From Pristionchus mayeri (taxonomy: Eukaryota > Nematoda > Chromadorea > Rhabditida > Neodiplogasteridae): a stretch of DNA of 64,000 bases. The DNA is taken from assembly GCA_036245805.1 (NCBI GenBank), contig BTRK01000001.1, positions 12,834,001 through 12,898,000 on the forward strand. Reading direction: 5' to 3'. The position numbers and the translations under genes are program-made. Positions 1 to 11,790 of the stretch are shown here, one piece after another (positions within the stretch are counted from its first letter, which is position 1; every line of letters starts with the position of its first letter). The notes under the pieces are model-generated. The model worked only from the letters and a program-made list of their open reading frames with translations. It searched no databases and had not been told where the DNA came from.

Positions 1-2731
1 ATTCAATCGTCCCAAACAACTAAATGCAATGCACCAAGAGAACTGGGAGTAAGTTCGTGAATTTTTACGTCATTTATATGCTAATGTCCTCTAATATCTC
101 GCCGTTTGGCCAGTCACTAGAGTACGATGATCAGAATGCCGCAATCTACTGCTCAGCGAAGAGTAATCGATAATAACTATTGATTTACATTTGGGAGTAA
201 TCGGCTTCTACTGCACGTGGAATCACATATATATGTTGAATTCCACTCAGAGAACTCGGCGATGTTTTCACCAAGTTGGACACCGACAAGGACTGTCGTG
301 CGATCATTCTCTCCGGCAACGGGCGCGCCTTCACGAGCGGTATCGATCTGACGAGTGAGTTATTTTTGTAATAGAGGTCGTATTTCGGGACACCGTTTCT
401 TAATTTTCCTCATTCTACAGTTAGTGTTGAGCAGACTCATTCATGTATATTTCTGACTAATTATTCGTCTAAAACTCTCACTCATGCAGGGGCTGAAAAG
501 TTATTCGCAACGATAGTATATGTTGACTGGTTATTTTCAAACTCTTCCTTGCAGCGTTCGGATCCAACCTGGAAGTTGAGGAAGGAATGGATGTGGCTAG
601 AAGCGGCCGGCAGGTGCACACCTTTTATGTTCCAAATACGAACTATGTACTGTGTATGATTGTCGGATCATGATGTAATTATACAATGATAGCTATTTTA
701 TTATTTACTGAATCACCAGCAAACGATGAATTCAGGTTCTAAAATTCATCGAAAAGATGCAGAGTTACATCACTGCTGTGGATAAGGTGCGTGATCTAGT
801 GCCGATTTATCCTTTTTCATCCGCATCCACTGCCCAACCTGCATGAGTGTGTAGAGAGAATGTCACAATTTCGAAAGATTAAAAAAATGTTATTATTAAT
901 TGTTATATTATAATGTATGTTTGCAGTGCAGCAAGCCTGTGATTGCTGCTATTCATGGATATTGCCTCGGTTAGTAGCTATTTATTCTTGACTCTCCACT
1001 AGGGTTCTCTTATTGGAAAATTGTTGTATCATTTTCAGATATTTTTCACGTGCACTGTAAATATGACCTATATAGCGCACATGAAACATATCTGAAAATG
1101 ATACAAAAATTTTCCAATAAGAGAACCCTACTCTCCACCCCTTAATCGACCTCAACCGTATCGTACCGCCTAGCATAGTCGTCTCAACAATGCTATTACA
1201 TGATAAATAATAAACAAAATAAGGTGGCGGAATCGACATTTCTTCCGCTTGTAGCATCCGCTACTGTGCAAAGGATGCCGAGTTCTCAGTGAAGGTAGGT
1301 CAATGGTAAGGAATAGTAAGTTCGTATTCTGGCTCGCTCACATTGAGAACGAGCAATGGGGTTGCTTATGAGCACTGAAACACATACGATAGATGTGATT
1401 TTGATCTCTAGTATCGTTAATAAGTTACGAAATCACGCTATTTATAACCTGTACATGTGAAACATTACTACTGATGTACAGGAAGCGGCAGTAGTCGGCC
1501 TCACCGCACTACACCACCTAGCGTAGTCGTTTACGACTGTAAAATCGCTTGACGTTGCTGCACCTTTACCTTTACCTTTTTACAGGAAACGGCAGTTGGA
1601 TTCGCCGCTGATGTCGGCACGCTGAATCGTATTCCCAAGGTAACGAACCTGAATCAGGGTTAGTGGTACAAAATACTACGTAGGGAAAGATGTGTTAGAT
1701 TGTCACATTGTATATTGCAGGATTTAAAATTATGTCCCATTCGATAAATGACACAGTTAGATGTATGATTTGTATACTATTAAGTTGCTACCATAAAGGA
1801 CTTCTTGGGAATGCGTAAGCTTTCTACTTAAAGTGAGTTGATACTTTCACAGATTGTCGGCAACCACAGCTGGCTGTACGATATCTGCCTTACTGCGCGC
1901 CATTTTGGAGCAAAGGAAGCACTCGAGCAAGGCGAGTGAGCAAACGTCTGAATCTCTTGAGTTTACACGCTCTCTCGTCTCTCTGACCGGCGAGAGAGCG
2001 TGGAAACCGAGGAGAGTCAGACGATTGCTCAGGCGAGTTGAACGAAGTAGAAACTCGATTTCGAAATACGCCTAAGATGCAGAAGAGCACAGTAGAAGAA
2101 ACGCTATCAATCTAAGTAGGTCACTCGATATTTTGAATGTTGAAGGGTTTGTCTCGCGAGTCTTCGACACGCACGAGGAATTGATGAGCGCGGCTCAGGT
2201 TTGGTTTTTATTGATCAATTCATGATCCGGAGTGTCTAAAGTTAGTATGTTCTAGTATACTTTTGCACGCATGCTTTAGTTGTATAGAGGTTTCAGAATT
2301 GCGATGTATACCAGGCTTGCATAGGCAGTAATGTGTGTATTCAGGAGACCGCCAAGGCAATCGCAACCAACTCTCCCGTCGCTGTCCAGGGCACTAAGGT
2401 TTTAAGATTTTTGAATCAAAGTTTTGAATCAAAATCAATGGGCAATAATTCAGATCGTACTCAACTATGCGCGTGACCACCCGGTGGACGACTCGCTTCG
2501 CTATGTGGTAAGTGCCCTCTCGTTATTTGATTTGACACAATCCCGAAAAATTCTACTTCATTTGAAACGCAAATTAATAATGTTGATTCAAAAGTATTAT
2601 ATTTTGATTCAAAACTACTCTTAGACGTTCAGGCACTCTGGAACATGTCACAGGCACAGACTGACGACATCGCCATGTCGGCAGCTGCATTGATGACTAA
2701 GGGCCCGAAGCCTGTGTATGCGAAGCTTTGA
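1..2731 (+). CDS. Delta(3,5)-delta(2,4)-dienoyl-CoA isomerase, ECH1-like (5' part outside window)
   Basis: Crotonase-fold enzyme of fatty-acid beta-oxidation that isomerises 3,5-dienoyl-CoA to 2,4-dienoyl-CoA. Exons: 1-48, 251-354, 555-613, 736-786, 927-969, 1224-1294, 1586-1639, 1853-1931, 2146-2198, 2345-2398, 2454-2507, 2633-2731. Readable blocks are RAFTSGIDLT, KPVIAAIHGYCLGGGIDI, IRYCAKDAEFSVKE, GFAADVGTLNRIPK and SPVAVQGTK, which match the mammalian ECH1 order. The three acidic catalytic positions of the family are present: Asp in GGGID, Glu in SVKE, Asp in AADVGT. The protein ends in AKL, a type 1 peroxisomal targeting signal. The intron after 1931 seems to use a GC donor (CAAG|GCGAGT) and holds a hairpin repeat; the intron after 969 holds a MITE. 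An AATAAA lies near 2802. The start codon is upstream of the window. Confidence 0.9.
1001..1129. mobile_element. MITE family 1, copy 1 (intronic)
   Basis: A near-perfect inverted repeat runs from agggttctcttattgg to ccaataagagaaccct, with inner arms sharing atcattttcagatat. It lies in the ECH1-like intron 970-1223. Related copies lie at about 11465-11581 and 53263-53393. It has no coding capacity. Confidence 0.85.
1938..2038. repeat. Hairpin repeat in ECH1-like intron
   Basis: Imperfect inverted repeat: gagcaaacgtctgaatct on the left and agtcagacgattgctc on the right, with cgctctctcg / cgagagagcg in the middle. It belongs to a loose family of hairpins with CTCTC/GAGAG cores found across the window (compare 53403-53495 and 54586-54668). 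It starts a few bases after the GC donor at 1932. Confidence 0.7.
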
Positions 2732-4524
2732 GATCATTTCGATTGAACTCTTGGCATTTGCGTATCTCCTGTACATATTTCATACTCTTCATAATTCAGT
2801 GAATAAAATAGAGGATGCCAACGTCTGTCCTTTCAAATTAGAACAAATGATCTAAATGACGGTCCGAAGTTCGCATATTACATCAGAAAAACAATTAAAT
2901 ATTTATGGAACCGATACAAACATCAAGAAAATTCACATAGATGTCACGTAGATGCACTAAAATTTCAGCAAAATAGAGAGACGCACTTTCCTGGTCTGAA
3001 TTGTATGAGCATTGTTTCTGCTTAGACGAATTTACTAATGAGACAGGTCGACTAAATGGGTCGTTCCAATCAAGAACGATGTATTCATACGTGATTAATC
3101 TAGTCAGGGCCAATGAGAATGAACGGGGAGAGGTTTTGTCTTCCCCTTATTCTCGACCAGAGCCTCTGTTCACACAATACGGATTTCAAGTGTGTGATAC
3201 AATAGTTGATTTGGTATGCGATACATCTGAATGAACTTCCCATTTCGATAATTGTTACGGAATCAAGATAATTATTCAATTTGGTTGAAATACATAGCCG
3301 AAGCTAATTGGTCATCTCCTTGAGACTGTTGAATCGAAAATAAAAGCCTTTGCCTCATGTATGCCACTTCGCGCTGGTGACAAAGAGGCAACCGCAATAT
3401 TGCAGAAGAAGGGGGGGGGTGATTAAAATGCGATTACAGGATCGATGAAGCAAAGAAGTGAGGAAAGCAACGGGTTAAAGATTTTATCACAGAAGCAGAA
3501 AGAACGAATCAAATAATACGAAGCAGTGGCCGAATAAGATACGGAATTCTAGAGGACGATATAGATATATGGGCAAGACAATTCACAGTGTGGACACATT
3601 ACGACTACGTGAGTAAAGGAAGGGATCGATAGCGACTTAATGACTTGTAACGATTGATTGATTTGTACAGTGGTGTATGGTAAATGGAGATTAGTGAATC
3701 AGTGCCTACCTTTCAATAATATGCGACAGGAATGTCCGAAACAGCCCGGACCAGTTTACTGAACCTGTAGTAGAACAGCAGAATCTTCACAGTATTCCTA
3801 TACAATATGATGTGTGAAATGGAGTTACAATGGCCCAACTCACCTACTTTGCACAGTGGAGAAAGTAATAGAGCAAGTAGTAGTACTAGTAAGAGCAGGC
3901 ATGAACAAAAGCCAGGCACAGCTGATGCGTCACCGTCATAAGATTTCCAGCATATGCAACACAAAGCACGTGCCTGCTGCTGGTCGATCTATGCAGCATT
4001 TACGTCTTTTTGAATCATCCTTTTTGAATCGGTCACCCTAGCCGCCTCGCCAGCTCTTCATTTCATTCACTATCTAGAGAAATTGAGCAGCGATAAAGTG
4101 CATATTATGAGGAGAGCAGCGCATCGCCCTCGCCCCCTGCTCGGCAGGCGGTGTTTCTGCATCAAAGCAAAGCACTTCAGCGAAACGATCTAGCACTGAT
4201 ATAGCTCATAAAACGCCACTGTATATATTGCAGCTGACTCCTTCTACTTTTACAACGTCTGAATCTTTGACCTTCCTGCAGTATTGCTCTGCTTTTCTGA
4301 TTTTTTTTCACTTGCTATTGGAACGTGCACCGTCATACGGCGTTACCTTTCATCCGGCACATCGATGAGATATAACGCATAATTAAGAGCCATCGTTTAT
4401 AATTTCGTAATGAAAGACACTATACCTACCGTTAGAGTGATGAGAGAGTGTGTATAATAAAGAGAACGTTGTATCGTTTCTCGAATTCTATTTTCACGCC
4501 TTATGGTTTCAGGGTTTACATCAG
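2732..4524. other. Intergenic stretch, no gene recognised
   Basis: I see only short open frames here, without signal peptides, splice structure or similarity I recognise. A G-run lies near 3412-3419. At about 4430-4490 there is a gagagagtgtgtataataaagaga segment (cut here as gagagagtgtgt + ataataaagaga) of the hairpin family found upstream of other paralogues of the next gene. Confidence 0.4.
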
Positions 4525-7500
4525 ATGATCGTGTTGTCGTTGCTTCTGTTCTCTATCGCCTCGGGCGCCCAGGGTGGAAAAACACCTGAAGGCTGCACAA
4601 TCGGGGAGAAATGGACGGAGAAGTTCATCCGATTCGAGTGCTTCGAGGGGAAAGGAACCCTGATCAAGGGCAAGCTGATTGTCAAGGGAGTCAGAGCTAT
4701 CGGTGAGGTTGTTTTCCACCGTTTTCACATCAGTTCTGCAATTTGTAATAACTCATCCTGATTTTCTGTGAAATCCTATCCATGGGTCAATTTTCCGAGA
4801 GCGTTGGTTACATTTCCTAGGTTGTGTACCTTCAAATGACGAGCGAGGAGAGCTGATTCTTCCGGGAAACACCTATGACGATTCTCTTCACCTCTTCACC
4901 TACAATTGCTCGCAAGTCGAAGGCCTCGTCAGCTACTACATAATCAGTGGGTGTTTTACGATCGAAAAACGCAAAAAACTCCTATATATACTATGTTGGA
5001 CAGTGGCTTGGTGGAAAACCCTTAAAACCTCCCTTCAAAAATTTGTTAGGATTATGCAAAATTCCACTTTCAGACTGCCTCGACCCGAAGAAAGATCCCC
5101 TGCTGGTTGGAGAGGTGAAGACTATGGAGGACGGATCTATCTGGTCGTGCTATAGAGACAAGTCGGGCGAGATCAAGATGGCCCAGGAGAAGTGTGAGTG
5201 ATTCTTTTCATTACACTCAACATATCCTAACTCGTCGATTGTGTTATATGAAAAATGGTGAACATCAAATTTCTTAGGCGCAGGACGTGCAAAAACTCAA
5301 AAATTTGAATAAAATAATATCCAATCATTCATGAAATCGAACAGGTATCATAATTTCAGCAGGCGGCTGCGTCTACAACGGCACCATTTACAAGAACGGG
5401 AAGACGTGGACGCGCGATGTGGAGATAAAGGTACTATTACTATTTATATAATATTGAATCATTAGATTCAAAATAACACTTTTGAATCGCCACTGCTCGA
5501 TTCAGGCCACTACTGTCAAAGGAATCGATAAAGTCGTGGGCAAGGCCGAGTCGATGCGGTGTGTGAGCGACGGGAAGCTCGGATTCGTCGCCCAGGCATA
5601 TGGTAACACCATTTTGACTACCTATTCTTGTTTTTATGATGTAGAAACGAATGGCCAAAGTGGCATAATAAACTTACAGTAACATAAATTTGCCCCGTGA
5701 ACCGTGAACTAGCTAAGACCATGCCATTTTCCAGGTTGCGTGTCAGCCACGGGAGTCTGGTTCCGACCGGGAGAGTACTCCAAACTTGGAAATGACTTCG
5801 ATTTCGTCCAGTGCTTGCTCAAAAATGGAGCGATTAGCATCAGAATTGTGCCAGCGGAAGGTGATACCTCAATTGTTGTGCTTCCAGAATTCATTTTTGT
5901 TCGTTCTACGAGGTGTATTTAGATATAGCATTTGTTTGTAATTTTGTCGAATCGTAGTTTTAATTTTAAATCATCTCAGAGGTCCAGTGCGACTATAAAG
6001 GAATCATCATCCAAAGCGGCGAGTATCATACCACCAATGACAAGGACGTGCTCTACTGCAGATATGGAATCGTTTCGAAGATAGGTAATTGCAATTTTGA
6101 ACAAATATGAAAAAAATAACGTTTTGACCTCAATGCTAATGCAGGAGGTAAATCGTTGGCTTCAGACATTGTACTGAATAAAATGCGAGTGCATGGGACA
6201 TTTTTTGGAGCTCTATGTACCGCCTCATCCTGAACACCTTAGGTGATACAAAATTAAATTGAAGGTTGTGAAATCGGCGGCAAAACGCGCGCAAAGAATG
6301 CGTTGGCTGTCGTCGATGGACACGCGTACCACTGCTGGAATGGAGTGGGCTACTTCGACTTCGGAAAGTTTAGTAAGTCATGTGATTGCGATTCAAAACT
6401 GCACTTTGTGCTTCAAAATTATTTATGAATTTGAGATTCAGGATAGAACAGGTCAAAACACTGGTCACTATCGAGGACGGGACGGGACTTTGCAATATTA
6501 TTGAATATCTTTGCAGCGGGTTGTGAATTGCCTGACAAGTCGATCAAGCCTTTCCTCATCCAGTGGCAAAATGGCAATGAATTCCACTACTGCGGCTACC
6601 TCATAAACAAGGGCGTCGCTACGGCTCATATTCTATTCTATGGTACTTTTTTTTAAAAATTATAAATGTAGATTTGAATCATAAATAATTTCGATTCAAA
6701 TAGTTTGGTTTAGAATCACTTTTGAAACGACAACATGCAGGTTGCGCCTTCGCAATCGGCGGAAAGACCGTGGCTATCAGGCCGAATAACATCGGAGTGA
6801 ATGGGGCGGAGCTTAAGAAGTGCGCACTGGATGGAAAAGTGTGGAAGATGAGGGGCCTGACTGCGGCAGAGCTCGAGCTATACAAGAAGGAAAATGTGAG
6901 AGCTTTACGATTCAAAATATTAAAATTTCTATTTTCTAAATACGATACAAAATATCACACTGATTTAGTAGAAAACCACAACCCAAGTTTACCATTAATA
7001 TGGTAACTGATACGATGAGAACTGATACGCTATCCGCAATTTCAAGGGCTTCATGACGCAATAGTTCTCATGCTAACACCTTTTCCTAGGTCGCCTCGGC
7101 GAAGGTGTTCGGCGGAGTGGGAGGCGAGGGAGAGGGAGGGCTAGTCACTGCGATGCCGACGATTCCGCCACCAGCCAAGGACGGAGGACTGATTCCAGTC
7201 ACTAGTATTGATTTAAATTTGTTTTTAAAAATGGAATTGGTTAACGATCCCTTTCATTAGAGAGCGAGTATATGGAGAGATGGAATCGAATTGTGAACGT
7301 TAATTAAAACAAGAAATTTTCAGTGAAAATATATAAAATGTGTCATGATCATGTGTGCCCCCGTCTGTCCACGTATCCAGTCCAGAATTCATAAATTGGC
7401 TCGTACTAAACCAATTATGTAGATTGTCTGAACGTGTGTCCGAACATTCGAGGAGTCAATTTGATTCAACAATGTTTCAGAACAATGCCGCAGTCTTATG

Positions 7501-7689
7501 GATTCGTGTACCGCTATTGCTCCCGTGTGCAGTTTTTCCAAAAAATCTTCCGCGGAGCAGCTCAAAGCGATCATCAAGAAGCTGAATTTGAGCGTCGATG
7601 AAATCATGAAGATCCTAGAGAAATCGTCAGTTTTTTTGTTCGGAAACAATGACATTTTATTTCTCGATTATTAGTGATTTTTCAGGTGA
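4525..7689 (+). CDS. Paralogue A: secreted multi-module Cys-rich protein (MIG-18-like Fn1-type repeats, candidate)
   Basis: Predicted 491-residue extracellular protein; function unknown. Exons: 4525-4702, 4821-4946, 5074-5193, 5360-5430, 5506-5602, 5735-5860, 5980-6084, 6265-6372, 6517-6642, 6741-6895, 7090-7204, 7481-7625, 7686-7689; the summed length is a multiple of three. The signal peptide is MIVLSLLLFSIASGAQG. About nine modules of 35-55 residues follow, most starting with GC, with a G-x-W/Y core and a second Cys before an acidic/Gly stretch (for example GCTIGEKWTEKFIRFEC). A Gly/Glu linker (FGGVGGEGEGG) precedes a C-terminal C-x6-C-x6-C motif and a predicted helix LKAIIKKLNLSVDEIMKILE. 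The AG just before ATG 4525 could be a trans-splice acceptor. The Fn1-like family name is a recollection; the repeat structure itself is seen. Confidence 0.8.
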
Positions 7690-8679
7690 GAGAAATACGA
7701 GAAAGCCAGAAAGCCTGTCCAACAAATCGTTTATGCATGTGTTCTGAATCTACTGATAAATGTTATCTACCACAATGTGTGAATTTATCCGCATATGATA
7801 TACATTTATTTTGTAAACTTTGAGTAAACGAAATACACATGGAATTACTACAACAAATACGACGGTTGGATAGATTATTAATTGCCTCAGAAACAAGGCA
7901 AGAGCGAAGCTAACCTGTACTCCTCTGAAGAGACCGGGGCATCATCTACCCAAGTCGCACCTCGATATTATGAACATATTTGTATTCTGGCATCCAAAAG
8001 TATTAATTCTCTTCCACACTAATTATCAGAAAATTTATATTTATTGATGATAACAGTGGAAAAACTCAATCAAGACAGATTATCTATCGGTAACCGTAAT
8101 CCCATCTCCCTTGAAATTGCTGGTGAATATAGAATAATAATATGAAAGAATAATAATTACTTGAAAATATTTCTGTTCAATTGTACTGGCCGGGAGATTC
8201 TGCACTAAAGTAATGCCAAATCGAAGAAATATAGGTAACACAAAATATGTTAATTTCAAGTCCATGTGTGATCGATCTCTGCGCTTTTACCGCATGACAC
8301 ACCCGCAGCAAACACTAATGGATCATAAATAATCGGCAACAGGTGTCACTCTCTTCATTCCTTCTTTTTCTCACTGATCGACTTGTCGAGAGAGTGTGTG
8401 AAATAAAGAGAGCAACCGCACAGATTTTATGGAATATAATAGTACATAAAATCAAAACGAAGGAGCCGGAGGAGGATCGTAAAGCAGCTATGTATAAAAA
8501 TCGCCTGGCACTGATTGGATCGCAAATCGACATTCTTATATTTTCTCTTTTACTTTTGTACAACTTTTGATTTGTATCAGTCAGTTAGCATGATCAGCTG
8601 AAAAGTAAACGAACCTAATTTGGGTTTGGTAAGTCTGTTTACTTTTCGAATACTACACCTTTTCCAGAGCAGCAAAAAA
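7690..8679. other. Intergenic region between paralogues A and B
   Basis: No gene is recognised. It holds a hairpin-family copy at about 8344-8420: cactctcttcattcc on the left, then cgacttgtcgagagagtgtg followed by aaataaagag on the right, 260 bp before the start of paralogue B. The rest is AT-rich without visible structure. Confidence 0.5.
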
Positions 8680-11600
8680 ATGGGAGCAAATCGCTTATTG
8701 ACAACCTTCATCTGCACGACAATGCCCCTTGGCGTTTTCTCTGCCGGCGAAAAGGGAAGAGCTCCCGAGGATTGCAAGTTTGGCGAGCAGTGGACCGATA
8801 AATATATTCGATTCGAGTGCTTCGAGGGCAAGGGAGCGCTGCTCAGAGGAAACATTGTAGTGAAGGGCGTGAAGGCACTGGGTGAGTATGTTTTCTCCTA
8901 GCTCATACATTTCTCTATTTAATTAATTTGTATAGTATTGACTCAAAACAGGCTGCGTACCGACTAACACTGAAAGAGGAGAAATGATCAAGCCTGGGCA
9001 GACTTTCAACGATGATTTGTTCACCTACAACTGCTCGAAAACTGGAGAGCTTGTCAGCTACTATATCATCAGTAAGCAATATTCACTTTTGAATCGACTC
9101 TTTTGAATCCGCTTTTGAATCATATTATTCAGACTGTCTCGACGCAAATGACGAAGTACTCTCAGTCGGAGAGACGAAGACGATGAATGACGGATCGGTC
9201 TGGTCTTGCTATAGGGACAAATCTGGAGCTGTGAAACTTTCTCAGGAAAGTTGTGAGTTATTATTGTAGCAGTCATGACACACATTGCAATCTTAGCCAG
9301 TAGCTGTTCGTACAAGGGTACCACCTACAAGAGTGGGCAGACTTGGAAGAGAGATGTTGAATTCAAGGTAAAACTAATGTTTCTTTTTTGCTACAAAAAA
9401 TGTAGGAATTTCGTATTTTGAATTGGACTATGATTCAAAAGATTGGGAGCATTGAGTAACGAGTGCAACAATGTTCTTGCAGGTCACCGTTGCGGGAAAG
9501 GAGAAGGTCGTTGGCACTGCAGAATCCATGAAATGCGTGAACGACGGAAAGACGGGATTCACTGCTCAGGCTTATGGTAAGCCCTGAATATTTGTGCTAA
9601 CTCATCGAAGTCATCGTTTCTGCTCCCCTTTCTCATGAATTTGCATTATCAAAAAGTAGAAGTTAATCATTTTTTCAAATGTCACTGCAGTTGAAGTTAT
9701 ACCAAGCCAATCTAGGCTGCGTCACCGCTACTGGTCTGTGGCTTCGTCATGGCGCTTTTTCGAAAGTCCGAGAGGATTTCGTCCAGTGTATCGTCGCTAA
9801 AGGAGTGGTTACTATGAAGCTGGTTGCAGCCGACGGTAAGTTTTATACGGCACTACGTCGGATGAAAACTATTGTGACATACCGCATTTGAATGACTGCA
9901 GGACGCAACATTGCTCAAATCTTATTTCGTATAATTCAAAACAAGTCAAGGGAGAGAGATATCAAAAATCAAATATGTGCTAATATATTTCGTTTGAGAG
10001 GTTTCGTGTGACTTCAAGGGCATCACGGTGAAGAGCGGAGAGAACTACACAACTCCGGAAAACGACATTGTCTACTGCAAGTATGGCATGATTCAAAAGA
10101 TCGGTTAGTTAATTTTCTAAAATACATTTAACTTTGTACTCAAATAAACCAAAAAGTATGTATTTTTTAAAAAAATATATTACGCATTTTTGGAGAAGTT
10201 AAAGGAGGAGTAAATGCAAACGCCCGCCCAGTTGGAATATGTTTCACCTAGGGACGCACTCTCTTCAAGTCACGTGCTATCTCGCCCCCGTCCCTGAGCT
10301 TTCCCTGATCTGGCTCCCAGCCAACTAGCTATAACTATGTTCGGAATGGAGATATCAATGTGAAAATTTCGTAGCTTCTTATCGTTGTGAAGCTCGAGTC
10401 AGTGCATAGGATAGCTTCAAAAATTGAATTTTGAGTTTACTCCTCCTTTAAACCAAAATCACAGTTTTTAAACACAATTTGAAATTTCAGGGTGTCGTAT
10501 TGACGGAAAAGCGCACAAGAAAGGGCTGATTGTCATTGACGGACATATGTACCATTGCTGGGACGGAGCCGGACTTTTCGATTTCGGAGATCTCAGTAAG
10601 TAGAGGCAACAATTTATTGTACATGAACAATTCCTTTCATCACAACGGAACGCAAAATCAGGGTATCTTTTCGAACTCTAATTCATTAAAAACAAATGTT
10701 GACAGAGGGATGTGCGATGTCCGACGGATCGATCAAGCCCTTCTACTCAACTTGGCAGAACGGAACCGAATTCCACAAATGCCATTACCTAATCAAGAAT
10801 GGCAAAGTGACCACGACCGTTGCGTTCTTCGGTGAGTTACACTGACATGCCCATTCACTCGTTCGTTTACTTTTGAAATTGTGAAACCATTTCAGGTTTC
10901 CTATGATGTTTCTAGAGCACTGACTCGAAATACTGTCCTTGAACTTTTTTGAATCACATGTGATGCTTGTAGGATGTGCTTTCCAAAAAGCAGGAAAATG
11001 GGTGGCAATTGGTGCTGGCAAGCTAGGAGTGGACGGGACAGTGGTGAAGAAGTGCGCGCTGGTCGGGAAAGCATACGCTATGAGGGAGCTGACAGTGGAG
11101 GAGCTGGCAGTATACAATAAAGTGCAGGTATCGATTGGTTTTTTTGGGAAAATTCCTACCCGAAAATTTAATTTTTAAAAAGAAAACAAAATCTGTGTAA
11201 CATGTAGTATGCACACACCGGGCTCTATGTAATGAACATCAGTCATAAATGACATACATGCGGAATATGATATTTTCTGCATCATATTCGTCATTCAGGT
11301 CTCATCATCTAGGGTCTTCGATGGCGTCGGTGGAGAGGGCGAGGGAGGAGTGGTCACTGCTATTCCAACCACTCCTGCGCCGTCCAAGGACGGAGGGCTG
11401 CTGCCCATTGCTGGTATCCATTCAAATATATAATATTAGCCCTTTCCTGATAGCAACATTCAAGAAATTTTCCGTATATTTTGATTTTGTATCATTTTCA
11501 GATATGTTTATAGGTCATATGTATAGTGCACGTGAAACATATCTGAAAATGATACACAATTTTTTCCAATAAGAGAACCCTGCTTATAACACATACATAT

Positions 11601-11790
11601 GTAATCTAATAGTTCATTTGCGCAAATGTTTTCCCTTTCAGATCAATGTCGCAATATCACCGACTCGTGCATGAACCTCCCCATTCTCTGCCGTGCACCC
11701 ACCAAATCGACCGTAGATCAACTCAAAGACATCGTCAAGAGAATGAATGTGTCCGCGGAGGAGATCCGGAAGATTATCGAGAAAGTCTAA
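8680..11790 (+). CDS. Paralogue B: secreted multi-module Cys-rich protein (MIG-18-like Fn1-type repeats, candidate)
   Basis: Predicted 493-residue secreted protein, module by module equivalent to paralogue A. Exons: 8680-8881, 8952-9071, 9133-9252, 9297-9367, 9483-9576, 9716-9835, 9999-10103, 10491-10595, 10706-10831, 10973-11127, 11299-11413, 11642-11790; the frame closes exactly. The N-terminus MGANRLLTTFICTTMPLGVFSAG is signal-like. Modules include FIRFECFEGKG-type exon 1, a GC-x-P-T-N exon 2, an MxDGSxWSCY exon 3, and a YHCWDGAGLFDFGDL exon 8. The tail has QCRNITDSCMNLPILC (C-x6-C-x6-C) then a helix ending KIIEKV. Exon 7 uses the acceptor TTTGAG|AG. Intron 7 carries a TTAA-flanked MITE and the last intron a family 1 MITE. 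It is probably a tandem duplicate of A, 1 kb downstream on the same strand. Confidence 0.8.
9846..9896. repeat. Solo end of a cggcactacgtcggatg MITE
   Basis: In intron 6 of paralogue B the sequence cggcactacgtcggatga followed by aaactattgtga matches one arm of the MITE at 28445-28557. No matching second arm is seen nearby, so this looks like a degraded or half copy. Confidence 0.55.
10203..10447. mobile_element. TTAA-flanked MITE in intron 7 of paralogue B
   Basis: Terminal inverted repeats aggaggagtaaa and tttactcctcct are each flanked by TTAA (10199-10202 and 10448-10451). TTAA target duplication is the hallmark of the piggyBac superfamily, so a piggyBac-derived MITE is plausible. It has no coding capacity. 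It lies wholly within the intron between 10103 and 10491. Confidence 0.75.
11465..11581. mobile_element. MITE family 1, copy 2 (intronic)
   Basis: The centre and right arm match the copy at 1001-1129 (atcattttcagatatg ... cgtgaaacatatctgaaaatgatac, given here in parts, then ccaataagagaaccct). The left end is degraded. It lies in the last intron of paralogue B. Confidence 0.75.

Noticed and set aside
1478..1510. Possible duplicate of ECH1-like exon 7 (aggaagcggcagtagtcggc)
   Set aside because: Similar to the true exon start for about 20 bp only, then diverges and gains stops; the exon at 1586-1639 fits the family alignment.
3001..3234. 77-codon open frame downstream of the ECH1-like gene
   Set aside because: No signal peptide, no splice context, no similarity I recognise, and an opposing frame of similar length overlaps it.
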